Shown here: positions 47,260-54,785 of the stretch, piece by piece | How the letters are laid out: each line of letters begins with the position of its first letter | Position numbering within the stretch: position 1 is the first letter of the stretch | DNA from: Mycobacterium sp. Root135 | GTDB lineage: Bacteria; Actinomycetota; Actinomycetes; Mycobacteriales; Mycobacteriaceae | Assembly: GCF_001426545.1 (NCBI RefSeq) | Contig: NZ_LMEZ01000006.1 | Span: 47,566 to 111,565, forward strand | DNA: 64,000 nt | Direction: 5' to 3' | The notes under the pieces: model-generated | Database searches by the model: none | The model's input: the letters and a program-made list of their open reading frames with translations, nothing else | What the model was told of the DNA's origin: nothing | Program-made: the position numbers and the translations under genes

Positions 47260-48099
47260 TCACTGCGCCGCGATCGTGCCGGTGCCCAGCAGGACGAGCA
47301 GTGCCGCCCCGAGGATCACGCGGTACCCGACGAACCAGTACATGCCGTGGCGCACCAGGAATTTCAGGAACCAGGAGACCGCCGCGAGACCCACCACGAA
47401 GGCGATGGCGACCGAGACCGCGAGCTGCGGCCCCGACGCGCTCATCCCCCGCCCGTCGGGGTGGAAGGCGTCGGGCAGCGAATACAGCCCCGAGGCCAAG
47501 ACGGCGGGAATGGCCAGCAGGAAGCCGAAGCGGGCGGCTGCCTCGCGCTCCTGGCCCATGAACAGGCCGGCGCTGATGGTCGCGCCCGACCGGGACACCC
47601 CTGGGATCAGGGCCAAGCATTGGGAGACGCCGATGACGATGCTGTCCTTCCACGTGAACTGCTCTATTGGCCGGGTTTGCTTGCCGAAGTACTCGGCGGC
47701 GGCGATGACGGCGGAGAACACGATCAGGGCCGTGGCGATGATCCAGAGGTTGCGGACGTCGTCGCGGATGTAGTGCTTGAAGATCAGCCCGGCCGCGCCG
47801 ATCGGGATGGTGCCGATGATCACCCACCAGCCCAGCCAGTAGTCGGAGGTCCGGCGGGAGGAATCGCGCAGGCCGCCGAACCACGCCACCAGGATGCGGC
47901 CGATGTCCTTGGCGAAGTAGATCAGCACCGCGAGCTCGGTGCCCAGCTGACTGACCGCGGTGAACGACGCGCCGGCGTCGTCGGCGAAGAAGATCTGCGA
48001 CACGATCGCCAGATGGCCGGAGCTGGACACCGGAAGAAACTCGGTCAGGCCCTGGACCACCGACAACACGACCACCTGCAGCCACGACATGTCCATCAC
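47260..48099 (-). CDS. uppP: Undecaprenyl-diphosphatase UppP (BacA)
   Basis: 279 residues, integral membrane enzyme that recycles the lipid carrier of peptidoglycan synthesis and gives bacitracin tolerance. Signatures VVQGLTEFLPVSSSGHL (E-rich and PVSSSGH) and LIPGVSRSGATISAGLFMG. About eight helices. The start may be GTG 48099, ATG 48096 or ATG 48090. Corresponds to Rv2136c. It ends 1 base before the histidine phosphatase gene. Confidence 0.95.
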   Translation of the reverse strand: MMDMSWLQVVVLSVVQGLTEFLPVSSSGHLAIVSQIFFADDAGASFTAVSQLGTELAVLIYFAKDIGRILVAWFGGLRDSSRRTSDYWLGWWVIIGTIPIGAAGLIFKHYIRDDVRNLWIIATALIVFSAVIAAAEYFGKQTRPIEQFTWKDSIVIGVSQCLALIPGVSRSGATISAGLFMGQEREAAARFGFLLAIPAVLASGLYSLPDAFHPDGRGMSASGPQLAVSVAIAFVVGLAAVSWFLKFLVRHGMYWFVGYRVILGAALLVLLGTGTIAAQ

Positions 48100-48126
48100 G
48101 CCGACGACCGTACCGTGGGCTCACCG

Positions 48127-48438
48127 TCAGCGAGCTGTGCGCGGCACCGGCTGAGCCTCGTTGACGGCGTCGCGCACGGCCGCCGTCAAGCTGCGCTCGT
48201 CGGCAACGTCCACGTGCGCGAGACTGCGACTCGCGGCGGCGACGACGTCCTCCTGCTGAGGGACGGGGCCCGTCAGCCGCGGGCGGTACACCTCGACGTT
48301 GAGCTGTTGCCGGTCGACGTGGAAGGAGAAACTCCTGCCGTCGCCGACTCGGCCAAACCCGCTGGCGTGCATGCCAGTCGACACGACCTCGACGCCGAAC
48401 TCGCTTCCGGACATGTCGTCGACGGTTGCCCGGCCCAT
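48127..48438 (-). CDS. Conserved hypothetical protein, Rv2137c-like
   Basis: 103 residues from ATG 48438 (MGRATVDDMSGSEFGVEVVS). One small alpha/beta domain with SFSFHVDRQQLNVEVYRPRL, then a helical tail. No signal peptide, transmembrane segment or catalytic motif. It lies 27 bases upstream of uppP and divergent from lppL, in the Rv2137c position. Function unknown. Confidence 0.75.
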   Translation of the reverse strand: MGRATVDDMSGSEFGVEVVSTGMHASGFGRVGDGRSFSFHVDRQQLNVEVYRPRLTGPVPQQEDVVAAASRSLAHVDVADERSLTAAVRDAVNEAQPVPRTAR

Positions 48439-48526
48439 GTCCGAACCATACCGCCGGGGCATTTCCGCGGCGTGCCTAAACTGGCCTTTCATTCGCCATT
48501 CCCATCGCACCGTTGAGGTCTACCCT

Positions 48527-49558
48527 TTGCCATCGCTCACAACACCGAGGCGTCGCCTGGTTCACAGCGTCGCCGTGCTCGTGACGACGGTTGCCCTCGC
48601 GTCCTGTGGGTCCAAGGCCGCCGACAGTCCCCCACCGACCATCTCGCCCGCGCAAGCGGCCGTCTCCCCCGCGGCGGCCGAGGCGCCGGCCGGGTCGGTG
48701 CGTCCGCTGGCCGGGCGTGGTGAGGCCGTCGTCTTCGACGCCGCCACGTCGTCTTCCGTCGTTCTGAGCAGTGACGCCGCGGGCGGCTCGGCCCTGGTCA
48801 CGTTCCCGCTCACGGGCCCGTCCCGCACCGTCGCGCTGCCCAGCCCGGCGACCGCGATCGTCGGCGACGGCAGCGGGACGGTGTACGCGGCGACCAAGGG
48901 CGGCTACTTCGCGGTGAACCTCGGCGCGGGCGACGCGGTGGCCAGATTGGACGTCGACGGCGAAGACGACACCGACTTCACCGCCATCACCCGCCGCGCA
49001 GACGGCAAGATCGTCCTCGGCAGCGCATCCGGAGCGGTCTACACGCTGAGCTCCGCCACGGCGGTCGGAGCTCGACTCCAGATCTTCGCCCACGTCGATG
49101 CGCTTGTCGCAGAAGGCGACACGGTCGCGGTGCTGGACAGGGGCCAGACGTCGGTCACGACGGTCGACCCGTCGGGCACCAGGCAGCAGCACGCCCTTCG
49201 CGCCGGCGAGGGAGCCACCACCATGGCCGCCGACCCGGCGGGCCGCATCCTGGTGGCCGACACCCGCGGGCAGGCCCTGCTGGTGTTCGGCGCCGACCCG
49301 CTGATGTTGCGGCAGCAGTATCCGGTGCCAGGTGCGCCGTTCGCCCTGGCCGGCTCGTCGCGGCTGGCCTGGGTGTCGCAAACTGCGACGAACACCGTCG
49401 TTGGTTACGATCTGGCGACCGGAATACCCGTCGAAAAGGTGCGTTATCGAACCGTGCAGCAGCCGAACTCCATGACATACGACGACAAGACCGGGACGCT
49501 CTTCGTGGTGTCCGGATCGGGTGCTGGCGTGCAAGTGATCCCGGGGGCTGGCCGATGA
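48527..49558 (+). CDS. lppL: Lipoprotein LppL-like, beta-propeller
   Basis: About 343 residues. Signal peptide with lipobox ALASC (VLVTTVALASC); Pro/Ala-rich linker; then a repeated beta-propeller-like body (VFDAATSSSVVLSSDAAGGS, AADPAGRILVADTRGQALLV, MTYDDKTGTLFVVSGSG). The start is uncertain: TTG 48527 has a TTGAGG site about 8 bases upstream and places the signal correctly. Corresponds to Rv2138. NHL/YVTN-type repeats suggest ligand or protein binding at the cell surface. Confidence 0.78.
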   Translation: MPSLTTPRRRLVHSVAVLVTTVALASCGSKAADSPPPTISPAQAAVSPAAAEAPAGSVRPLAGRGEAVVFDAATSSSVVLSSDAAGGSALVTFPLTGPSRTVALPSPATAIVGDGSGTVYAATKGGYFAVNLGAGDAVARLDVDGEDDTDFTAITRRADGKIVLGSASGAVYTLSSATAVGARLQIFAHVDALVAEGDTVAVLDRGQTSVTTVDPSGTRQQHALRAGEGATTMAADPAGRILVADTRGQALLVFGADPLMLRQQYPVPGAPFALAGSSRLAWVSQTATNTVVGYDLATGIPVEKVRYRTVQQPNSMTYDDKTGTLFVVSGSGAGVQVIPGAGR

Positions 49559-49610
49559 GCGCTTGCGCGAAGAGAAAGTCGCCGGAGTGAGTGGCCATCA
49601 GCGCGGACGC

Positions 49611-49841
49611 ATGCCCGCCGCGTGGGAAGCCGACCTCTCCGACGACTACGAATGGGTGCCACTGCGGCTGCCTCCCGATGTGACGCGGGTGTCCGCGTCG
49701 GTCCGGTTGTCGATCGAAGCCGAGTATCGAGGGTGGGAGCTGACCAGGGTGCGCCTGTACACCGACGGAAGTCGTCGAGTTCTGTTGCGGCGCAGGAAGT
49801 CTGCCGTGTGGGCCGGCGTCGACGGTCAGCCCGCCTCGTGA
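49611..49841 (+). CDS. DUF5703 family small protein
   Basis: 76 residues from ATG 49611: DDYEWVPLRLPPDVTRVSAS followed by AEYRGWELTRVRLYTDGSRR and VLLRRRK, the arrangement of the actinobacterial DUF5703 family. GTG or TTG codons upstream (TTG 49563) could extend it by 16 residues. The TGA overlaps the GTG of pyrD, so it is translationally coupled to pyrimidine synthesis. Function unknown. Confidence 0.78.
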   Translation: MPAAWEADLSDDYEWVPLRLPPDVTRVSASVRLSIEAEYRGWELTRVRLYTDGSRRVLLRRRKSAVWAGVDGQPAS

Positions 49842-50902
49842 TCTACCGCGCGCTGCGACGAATCTTCTTCCTGGTCCCACCCGAGCGAATCCACACCCTG
49901 GTGTTCGCGTTCCTGCGGCTGATCACCGCGCTCGGGCCGCTGCGCCGGATCCTGGCCAAGTGGCTGGCCCCGCACGATCCCGTCCTCGCCAGCACCGTGT
50001 TCGGCGTGCGGTTCCCAGGACCGGTTGGTCTCGCCGCCGGCTTCGACAAGGACGGCACCGGCCTGAACACGTGGGGCGCCTTGGGTTTTGGCTACGCGGA
50101 AGTCGGCACCGTCACCGCGCACCCGCAGCCGGGCAACCCCGCCCCGCGCATGTTCCGGCTGCCCGAGGACCGGGCGCTGCTCAACCGGATGGGCTTCAAC
50201 AACCACGGTGCGGGTGAGCTGGCGCTGAGGTTGAGCCGCCACGACTCCGAGGTGCCCATCGGGGCCAACATCGGCAAGACGAAGGCGACACCGGCCGAGG
50301 ACGCCGTTGCCGACTACACCGAAAGCGCCCGCCTCGTCGGTCCGCTCGCGTCATTCCTCGTCGTCAACGTCAGCTCCCCCAACACCCCCGGCCTTCGCGA
50401 TCTGCAAGCGGTCGAATCGTTGCGTCCGATCCTGGCCGCCGTCCGCGCCGAGACCACGACCCCGGTGCTGGTGAAGATCGCACCCGACCTGTCGGACTCC
50501 GACGTGGACGACATCGCCGATCTCGCAGTCGAACTCGGCTTGGCGGGCATCGTCGCCACCAACACCACCATCTCGCGGGCCGGCCTCGCCACCCCGGGGG
50601 TCGACGAGTTGGGCGCTGGCGGCATCTCCGGGGCGCCCGTCGCCCACCGCTCCCTCGAGGTGCTGCAGCGCCTGCACGGCCGCGTCGGCGACCGACTGGT
50701 GCTCGTCAGTGCCGGCGGCATCGAAACCGCCGACGACGCCTGGGAGCGCATCACCGCCGGCGCGTCACTGCTGCAGGGCTACACCGGCTTCGTCTACGGC
50801 GGAGGGTTGTGGGCCAAGCACATTCACGACGGCCTTGCCCAACGGCTGCATGCCGGCGGCTTCACGTCGCTGGCCGAGGCCGTCGGGTCGGCCGCGCGCT
50901 AA
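49838..50902 (+). CDS. pyrD: Dihydroorotate dehydrogenase (quinone), class 2
   Basis: 354 residues. Fourth step of pyrimidine synthesis, coupled to the quinone pool at the membrane. N-terminal amphipathic helices (YRALRRIFFLVPPERIHTLV) define class 2; FMN-binding GLAAGFDKDGTG, substrate FNNHGAG, catalytic Ser in VVNVSSPNTPGLRDLQ, and VSAGGIETADDAWERI. GTG 49838 overlaps the DUF5703 stop. Corresponds to Rv2139. Confidence 0.95.
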   Translation: MIYRALRRIFFLVPPERIHTLVFAFLRLITALGPLRRILAKWLAPHDPVLASTVFGVRFPGPVGLAAGFDKDGTGLNTWGALGFGYAEVGTVTAHPQPGNPAPRMFRLPEDRALLNRMGFNNHGAGELALRLSRHDSEVPIGANIGKTKATPAEDAVADYTESARLVGPLASFLVVNVSSPNTPGLRDLQAVESLRPILAAVRAETTTPVLVKIAPDLSDSDVDDIADLAVELGLAGIVATNTTISRAGLATPGVDELGAGGISGAPVAHRSLEVLQRLHGRVGDRLVLVSAGGIETADDAWERITAGASLLQGYTGFVYGGGLWAKHIHDGLAQRLHAGGFTSLAEAVGSAAR

Positions 50903-50916
50903 CGCCCCGCCGGGTG

Positions 50917-51444
50917 CTACTTCTGCTCGTAGGTGCCCATGATGACGGCGCGGGCGATGGCGTGGCTGAACAGGTTGAAGCCCAAGTAGGCCGGCGTCGC
51001 GCCCTCGGGGATGTCCAACTTCTCGACGTCGACGGCGTGCACGGCGATGAAGTAGCGGTGCGGGCCGTGACCGGCGGGCGGGGCGGCACCGATGAAGCGC
51101 TTGAGGCTGGCGTCGTTGGCAAGGGTGATCGCGTCGCCGGGGAACCCGCTGTGACTGCCGTCGCCAACACCCTCGGGCAGCTCTGTCACGGTCGCCGGCA
51201 GGTTGGCCACCGCCCAGTGCCAGAAGCCCGATGCGGTCGGGGCGTCGGGGTCGTACATCGTCACCGCGAAGCTGCGGGTCGTCTCGGGGAATCCCGACCA
51301 ACTCAGCTGCGGGGAGACGTCGGAACCGCCTGCGCCCATGATGCCGCTGACCTGATCGTTCGACAGCGGCTGGCCGTCGGTGACCGAGGTCGACGTCAGG
51401 GTGAAGGTCGGCAGCTTGGGGAGGTTGTCGTACGGGGTGCTCAT
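50917..51444 (-). CDS. PEBP family protein (YbhB/YbcL type, TB18.6-like)
   Basis: 175 residues. Phosphatidylethanolamine-binding protein fold: LSWSGFPETTRSFAVTMYDP, ASGFWHWAVANLPAT and PPAGHGPHRYFIAVHAVDV with the ligand-pocket His and Asp-Pro-Asp. No signal peptide. Corresponds to Rv2140c. It converges with pyrD. Ligand unknown; family members bind phospholipids, nucleotides or kinases. A start two codons upstream (51447) is possible. Confidence 0.92.
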   Translation of the reverse strand: MSTPYDNLPKLPTFTLTSTSVTDGQPLSNDQVSGIMGAGGSDVSPQLSWSGFPETTRSFAVTMYDPDAPTASGFWHWAVANLPATVTELPEGVGDGSHSGFPGDAITLANDASLKRFIGAAPPAGHGPHRYFIAVHAVDVEKLDIPEGATPAYLGFNLFSHAIARAVIMGTYEQK

Positions 51445-51475
51445 CAAGATCCTTTCGATGGAACTCTGGTGGTGG

Positions 51476-52822
51476 TCAGCAGTTCAGCAGGAAGCATTCG
51501 AGAACCTCGGTGCCGAACGTCAGCGATTCGACGGGTACCCGCTCGTCGACGCCGTGGAACAACGCGGCGAAGTCCAGTTCCGGCGGCAGCCGCAAGGGGA
51601 TGAAGCCGAAGCACCGAATACCAAGGCGGGCAAAGTGTTTCGCATCGGTGCCACCCGACAGCATGTACGGCACGATGCGCGCGTCCGGGTCGACCGCCAG
51701 CAGTGCGGCGTTCATGGCGTCGACCAGGTCACCGTCGAAGGTGGTCTCGTAGGCGGGCAGGTCTGTGATCCACTCCCGGGTGACGTCGGGGCCGATCAGC
51801 TCGTCGACGGTGGCCTCGAACTCCCCCGCATGGCCGGGCAGGATCCGGCAGTCCACCACCGCCTCGGCCGAGCCAGGGATGACGTTGGCCTTGTAGCCGG
51901 CCTTCAGCATCGTCGGGTTCGCCGAGTCGCGCAGCGTCGCACCGACGATGCGCCCGATCGGACCCAGCTTGGCGACCACGCCGTCCAGATCCGGCGAATC
52001 GGGGTCGAAGGAGTGCCCGGTCTCCTCGCCGACGGCGGTCAGGAACTGCGCGACGGTGTCGGTGAGCACGATGGGAAACTGGTGGCGACCAAGCCGGTCC
52101 ACCGCGCCTGCGAGGGTCGTGACGGCGTTGTCGTCGTGGACGAACGAGCCGTGCCCCGCACGGCCGCGCGCGGTGAGCCGCATCCACCGCATGCCCTTCT
52201 CGGCGGTCTCGATCAGGTACAGGCGCTTGTCGCCCCCGTCTCGGTGCGGCACCGTCAGCGAGAACCCGCCCACTTCGCCGATCGCCTCGGTGACGCCCTC
52301 GAAGAGGTCGGGACGGTTCTCGACCAACCACCCGCAGCCGTACTTGCCGCCCGCCTCCTCGTCGGCGACGAAGGCGAACACCAAGTCCCGCGGCGGCACG
52401 GTGCCCGTGCGCTTCAAGTGCCGCGCGACGGCGATCATCATGCCGATCATGTTCTTCATGTCGATCGCGCCGCGCCCCCACACGTAGCCGTCGGAGACCG
52501 CACCCGAGAACGGGTGCACGCTCCAGTCGGCGGCCTCGGCGGGAACCACGTCGAGATGCCCGTGCACGAGCAGCGCGCCCCGGCTGGAGTCCGCACCGCG
52601 CAGCCGGGTGACGACGTTCCCCCGGCCCGGGGCGCCGGACTCCACGTACTCGCATTCGTACCCGACTTCGGTGAGCTGCTCTGCCACCCAGCGGGCGCAA
52701 TCGGCCTCGCCCTTGGTGGTTTCGAGCTCGCCGGTATTGGACGTGTCGAACCTGATCAGCGAGCTCACGAGCTCGACGACCTCGTCGTGTGGGCCGGGGG
52801 AACCGGGGAGAACGTCAGTCAC
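51476..52822 (-). CDS. M20 family metallopeptidase (ArgE/DapE/ACY1-like)
   Basis: 448 residues, as in Rv2141c. Metal motifs LLVHGHLDVVPAEAADW, GRGAIDMKNMIGMM, FAFVADEEAGGKYGCGWL and the late His in SGGTDAKHFA. A dimerisation domain lies in the middle (LTARGRAGHGSFVHDDNAVT). GTG 52822. Sequence resembles carboxypeptidase/aminoacylase members more than DapE; the annotation dapE2 used for M. tuberculosis should be treated with caution. 31 bases upstream of the PEBP gene. Confidence 0.9.
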   Translation of the reverse strand: MTDVLPGSPGPHDEVVELVSSLIRFDTSNTGELETTKGEADCARWVAEQLTEVGYECEYVESGAPGRGNVVTRLRGADSSRGALLVHGHLDVVPAEAADWSVHPFSGAVSDGYVWGRGAIDMKNMIGMMIAVARHLKRTGTVPPRDLVFAFVADEEAGGKYGCGWLVENRPDLFEGVTEAIGEVGGFSLTVPHRDGGDKRLYLIETAEKGMRWMRLTARGRAGHGSFVHDDNAVTTLAGAVDRLGRHQFPIVLTDTVAQFLTAVGEETGHSFDPDSPDLDGVVAKLGPIGRIVGATLRDSANPTMLKAGYKANVIPGSAEAVVDCRILPGHAGEFEATVDELIGPDVTREWITDLPAYETTFDGDLVDAMNAALLAVDPDARIVPYMLSGGTDAKHFARLGIRCFGFIPLRLPPELDFAALFHGVDERVPVESLTFGTEVLECFLLNC

Positions 52823-52896
52823 GGCACCATTCGTACCACTGCCCCCGATCCCGCGTTTTGGTCCGGGCACCGAAATCCGTTAGCCTTAGCCCGCTT

Positions 52897-52982
52897 GTCC
52901 GAGTGGCGGAATGGCAGACGCGCTAGCTTGAGGTGCTAGTGCCCTACTAATGGGCGTGGGGGTTCAAGTCCCCCCTCGGACA
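52897..52982 (+). tRNA. tRNA-Leu (anticodon GAG)
   Basis: 86-nt class II tRNA. Acceptor arms GTCCGAG / CTCGGAC pair fully; anticodon stem CTAGC/GCTAG encloses loop TTGAGGT, giving anticodon GAG (reads CUC/CUU); a long variable arm (GCCCTACTAATGGGC) and T arm GGGGGTTCAAGTCCCCC follow. CCA is not encoded. The 3' end is the core of the repeat that flanks the mini-island. Confidence 0.95.
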
Positions 52983-52983
52983 C
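52956..52983 (+). repeat. attL-like 28-bp direct repeat, 3' end of tRNA-Leu
   Basis: The 28 bases covering the T arm, acceptor 3' strand and first flanking base of tRNA-Leu(GAG) recur exactly at 54738-54765. A perfect tRNA 3'-end duplication in direct orientation is the usual footprint of site-specific integration by a tyrosine recombinase. Confidence 0.85.
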
Positions 52984-53402
52984 AACTAAGAATCGCGCAG
53001 CGCCGCAGCTAGACCGCGGTTATGCGGCGCTGTCGGCGACGTTCAACGAGCCTGGCGACCGCAATCCCTACGCCGCTGGCCGCTGGTCCTCACGAAGCTG
53101 TGGATGAGCGGATACCGCCGTCGATTCTCACGGGCCGTGTAATTTTCTCGGCCGCGATGTCGTCTGTCTGTCGTTTTGGACACCGGTGTGAGACCAGTTG
53201 ACTTACGCCGTGACACCACCTCGTCTCTCGGGTCGGCCGAGTTCGGGATGACTGACGTACCACTGCGGCATAATTCCTGGCCGGAGGGTTCGCGGCGCCG
53301 GGCGACTCGACGGTCGGCAAGCCGGCGCACTGGTTCCGCCGGATGAGGGATGCGATTGATGGACGACGTTCGCGGCGAGCCGCTGGGAGAGCGGGGCTAG
53401 CC
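52984..53402. other. Non-coding left part of the mini-island
   Basis: 419 bases without a convincing gene. It holds a strong hairpin at 52998-53032 and a short open stretch (53009-53110) that would encode LDRGYAALSATF followed by NEPGDRNPYAAGRW before a stop; this could be a remnant of an island gene. Promoter for the downstream pair is expected here but no clear -35 element was found. Confidence 0.4.
52998..53032 (+). terminator. Hairpin downstream of tRNA-Leu
   Basis: CAGCGCCGCA and TGCGGCGCTG form a perfect 10-bp GC-rich stem around a 15-base loop, 16 bases after the tRNA. No U-tract follows, as is frequent for mycobacterial terminators. It lies on the island side of the repeat, so it arrived with the island. 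Confidence 0.45.
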
Positions 53403-53891
53403 ATGCCATACGACTACTTCGACGCCGTTCCCAACTACACCGACACTTTTCCCGATTACAGAAGGCTGGCCCGCGAAGCCGGACAGAACATCGCCGCCAC
53501 CAGGCCGCTGGCGCACAACGGCCGGGCGTTCTGGAAGCTCACCGACGCCGACAGCGGAGCACTGGCCTGGCTCGCATTCACCCGGCCGGATGTGCGGTCG
53601 CCGCTAATCCGGCGCAAGGTGTGGACATTGATCCCGCACCTGCAGGTATTCATGGCGAACTGGTTCGTGAGCGTCGACCACGAGCTCGCCGATCAGAGCC
53701 AGTGGATATATACGAATATCGACATTTATGAGGCGCGCGAACTGGCACTGCTGGTGCCGCAGCCGACTGCCGGGGACATGAAGCGGATCACCCGGCCCGA
53801 AGCGGTGCTGACCCTCGACGACATCGACCGGCACAACGTGACGACCGTACTGGGCAAGGGGACTGCACAAGCGTTGAAGGCTCGGCGATGA
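53403..53891 (+). CDS. Island protein of unknown function, partner of a nuclease-like gene
   Basis: 162 residues beginning MPYDYFDAVPNYTDTFPDYR, mixed alpha/beta, with aromatic-rich blocks FWKLTDADSGALAWLAF and VWTLIPHLQVFMANWFVSVD. No signal peptide, transmembrane helix or catalytic motif that I recognise, and no family I can name. The ribosome site is weak (GAGAG). The TGA overlaps the ATG of the next gene (ATGA), so the two proteins are made together. Codon and base use are more AT-rich than neighbours, consistent with transfer. Confidence 0.65.
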   Translation: MPYDYFDAVPNYTDTFPDYRRLAREAGQNIAATRPLAHNGRAFWKLTDADSGALAWLAFTRPDVRSPLIRRKVWTLIPHLQVFMANWFVSVDHELADQSQWIYTNIDIYEARELALLVPQPTAGDMKRITRPEAVLTLDDIDRHNVTTVLGKGTAQALKARR

Positions 53892-54424
53892 CTCACCCGA
53901 GCAAACAGGGATTCTGGGAGTGGGCGTACGACGACCTGCTCTCTAACACAAACCGCGGCGTGCTGGCTGAGTACATCGTGGCCACAGCGCTCGGCATTCA
54001 CGACGCGAAGCGCGTCGAATGGGACCAGTACGACCTCAAGATCGGCGATGTCAAGGTAGAAGTGAAATCAGCTGCCTACGTGCAAACATGGGAGCAAACC
54101 CGGCTATCAACGATCAAGTTCGGCATCCGCCCCGCAAAGGGCTGGGATTCCCGCACCAACATCTCAGCGACCCTTGCACAGCGAAGCGCGGACGTGTAGG
54201 TCTTCTGCCTGCTCGAAGGTGAGGACCGCGATCACATCAAGCCGCTCGACGTCGCGCAATGGAAGTTTTATGTGGTGCCCAAGAGCAAGCTCGACCGAAA
54301 CATGCCGGAGCAGAAGACGATTGGACTCGGACCGCTGATAGAAAAATTCGGTCCGCGGGAGTGTGTCTACGAAGAACTCAAGGCCGCCATTCACAAGGCT
54401 GCAGCGGAGAATCGCAGCAGCTGA
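53888..54424 (+). pseudogene. PD-(D/E)XK nuclease-like gene interrupted by one in-frame TAG
   Basis: The frame from ATG 53888 runs 178 codons to TGA 54422-54424 but codon 104 is TAG (54197-54199). The first 103 residues carry a PD-(D/E)XK-like core: Glu28 in NRGVLAEYIVATALG, Asp49 in WDQYDLKIGD, and Glu58-Val-Lys60 in KVEVKSAAY. After the TAG the same frame continues with coding-like VFCLLEGEDRDHIKPLDVAQ, WKFYVVPKSKLDRNM and ELKAAIHKAAAENRSS, so a single base change (TAC or TAT to TAG) explains the break. Related architectures occur among restriction-like nucleases. The short product would retain the catalytic residues. Confidence 0.7.
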
Positions 54425-54737
54425 CGAATTCCTCGTCGAGTTTCCGTTCGCCGTGGTTGCCGCCGGTCCGGTCCGCGCAGTGGTACGTCGGCGGTAGGAA
54501 CCTTCAGCGGCACCGTGTTGACCGTGCCTTCGGTTGCGGAAAGTGAGGGCAGCGCCCTTCGCACCGCCACGTCTAGCGCCTGGACGATGAGGCCGGGTCG
54601 GCCGTGGGGTGTCACGCCGCCAACGGTCGTGGACACCGTTTGTACACAAACCTGCCGGAAACACGGACATCTCGGGTGAACTACAGAGATGTGTTTCAGA
54701 GCTGGTCGGCGTTTTGTAGTCCTGACCTGGGAGGTCT
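54425..54737. other. Non-coding right part of the mini-island
   Basis: 313 bases between the broken nuclease gene and the right repeat. Short open frames exist on both strands but none has a ribosome site, a recognisable domain or consistent coding composition. Nothing else seen. Confidence 0.5.
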
Positions 54738-54765
54738 GTGGGGGTTCAAGTCCCCCCTCGGACAC
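54738..54765 (+). repeat. attR-like 28-bp direct repeat
   Basis: Exact copy of 52956-52983 (T arm to acceptor end of tRNA-Leu). There is no tRNA body upstream of it, so it is a partial duplication and not a second tRNA gene. Confidence 0.85.
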
Positions 54766-54785
54766 TCTTTTCTCTTCAGCGCTGG

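Larger units (their letters stand above)
52984..54765. mobile_element. 1.8-kb mini-island integrated at tRNA-Leu(GAG)
   Basis: Bounded by exact 28-bp copies of the tRNA 3' end. The interior is visibly lower in GC than its neighbours (for example the AT-rich stretch around 53705-53730) and carries two overlapping cargo genes absent from the expected mycobacterial order. No integrase gene is found inside, so the element is either decayed or was mobilised in trans. The T-rich sequence just right of the second repeat (54766-54774) looks like the original downstream flank of the tRNA. Confidence 0.75.

Noticed and set aside
53090..53409. Short minus-strand open frames in the left part of the island
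   Set aside because: No ribosome sites, Arg/Ser-rich low-information peptides, and they run antisense into the start of the 162-residue gene.
54738..54765. A second tRNA-Leu gene at the right repeat
   Set aside because: Only the T arm and acceptor 3' strand are present; no D arm, anticodon arm or 5' acceptor strand lies upstream.
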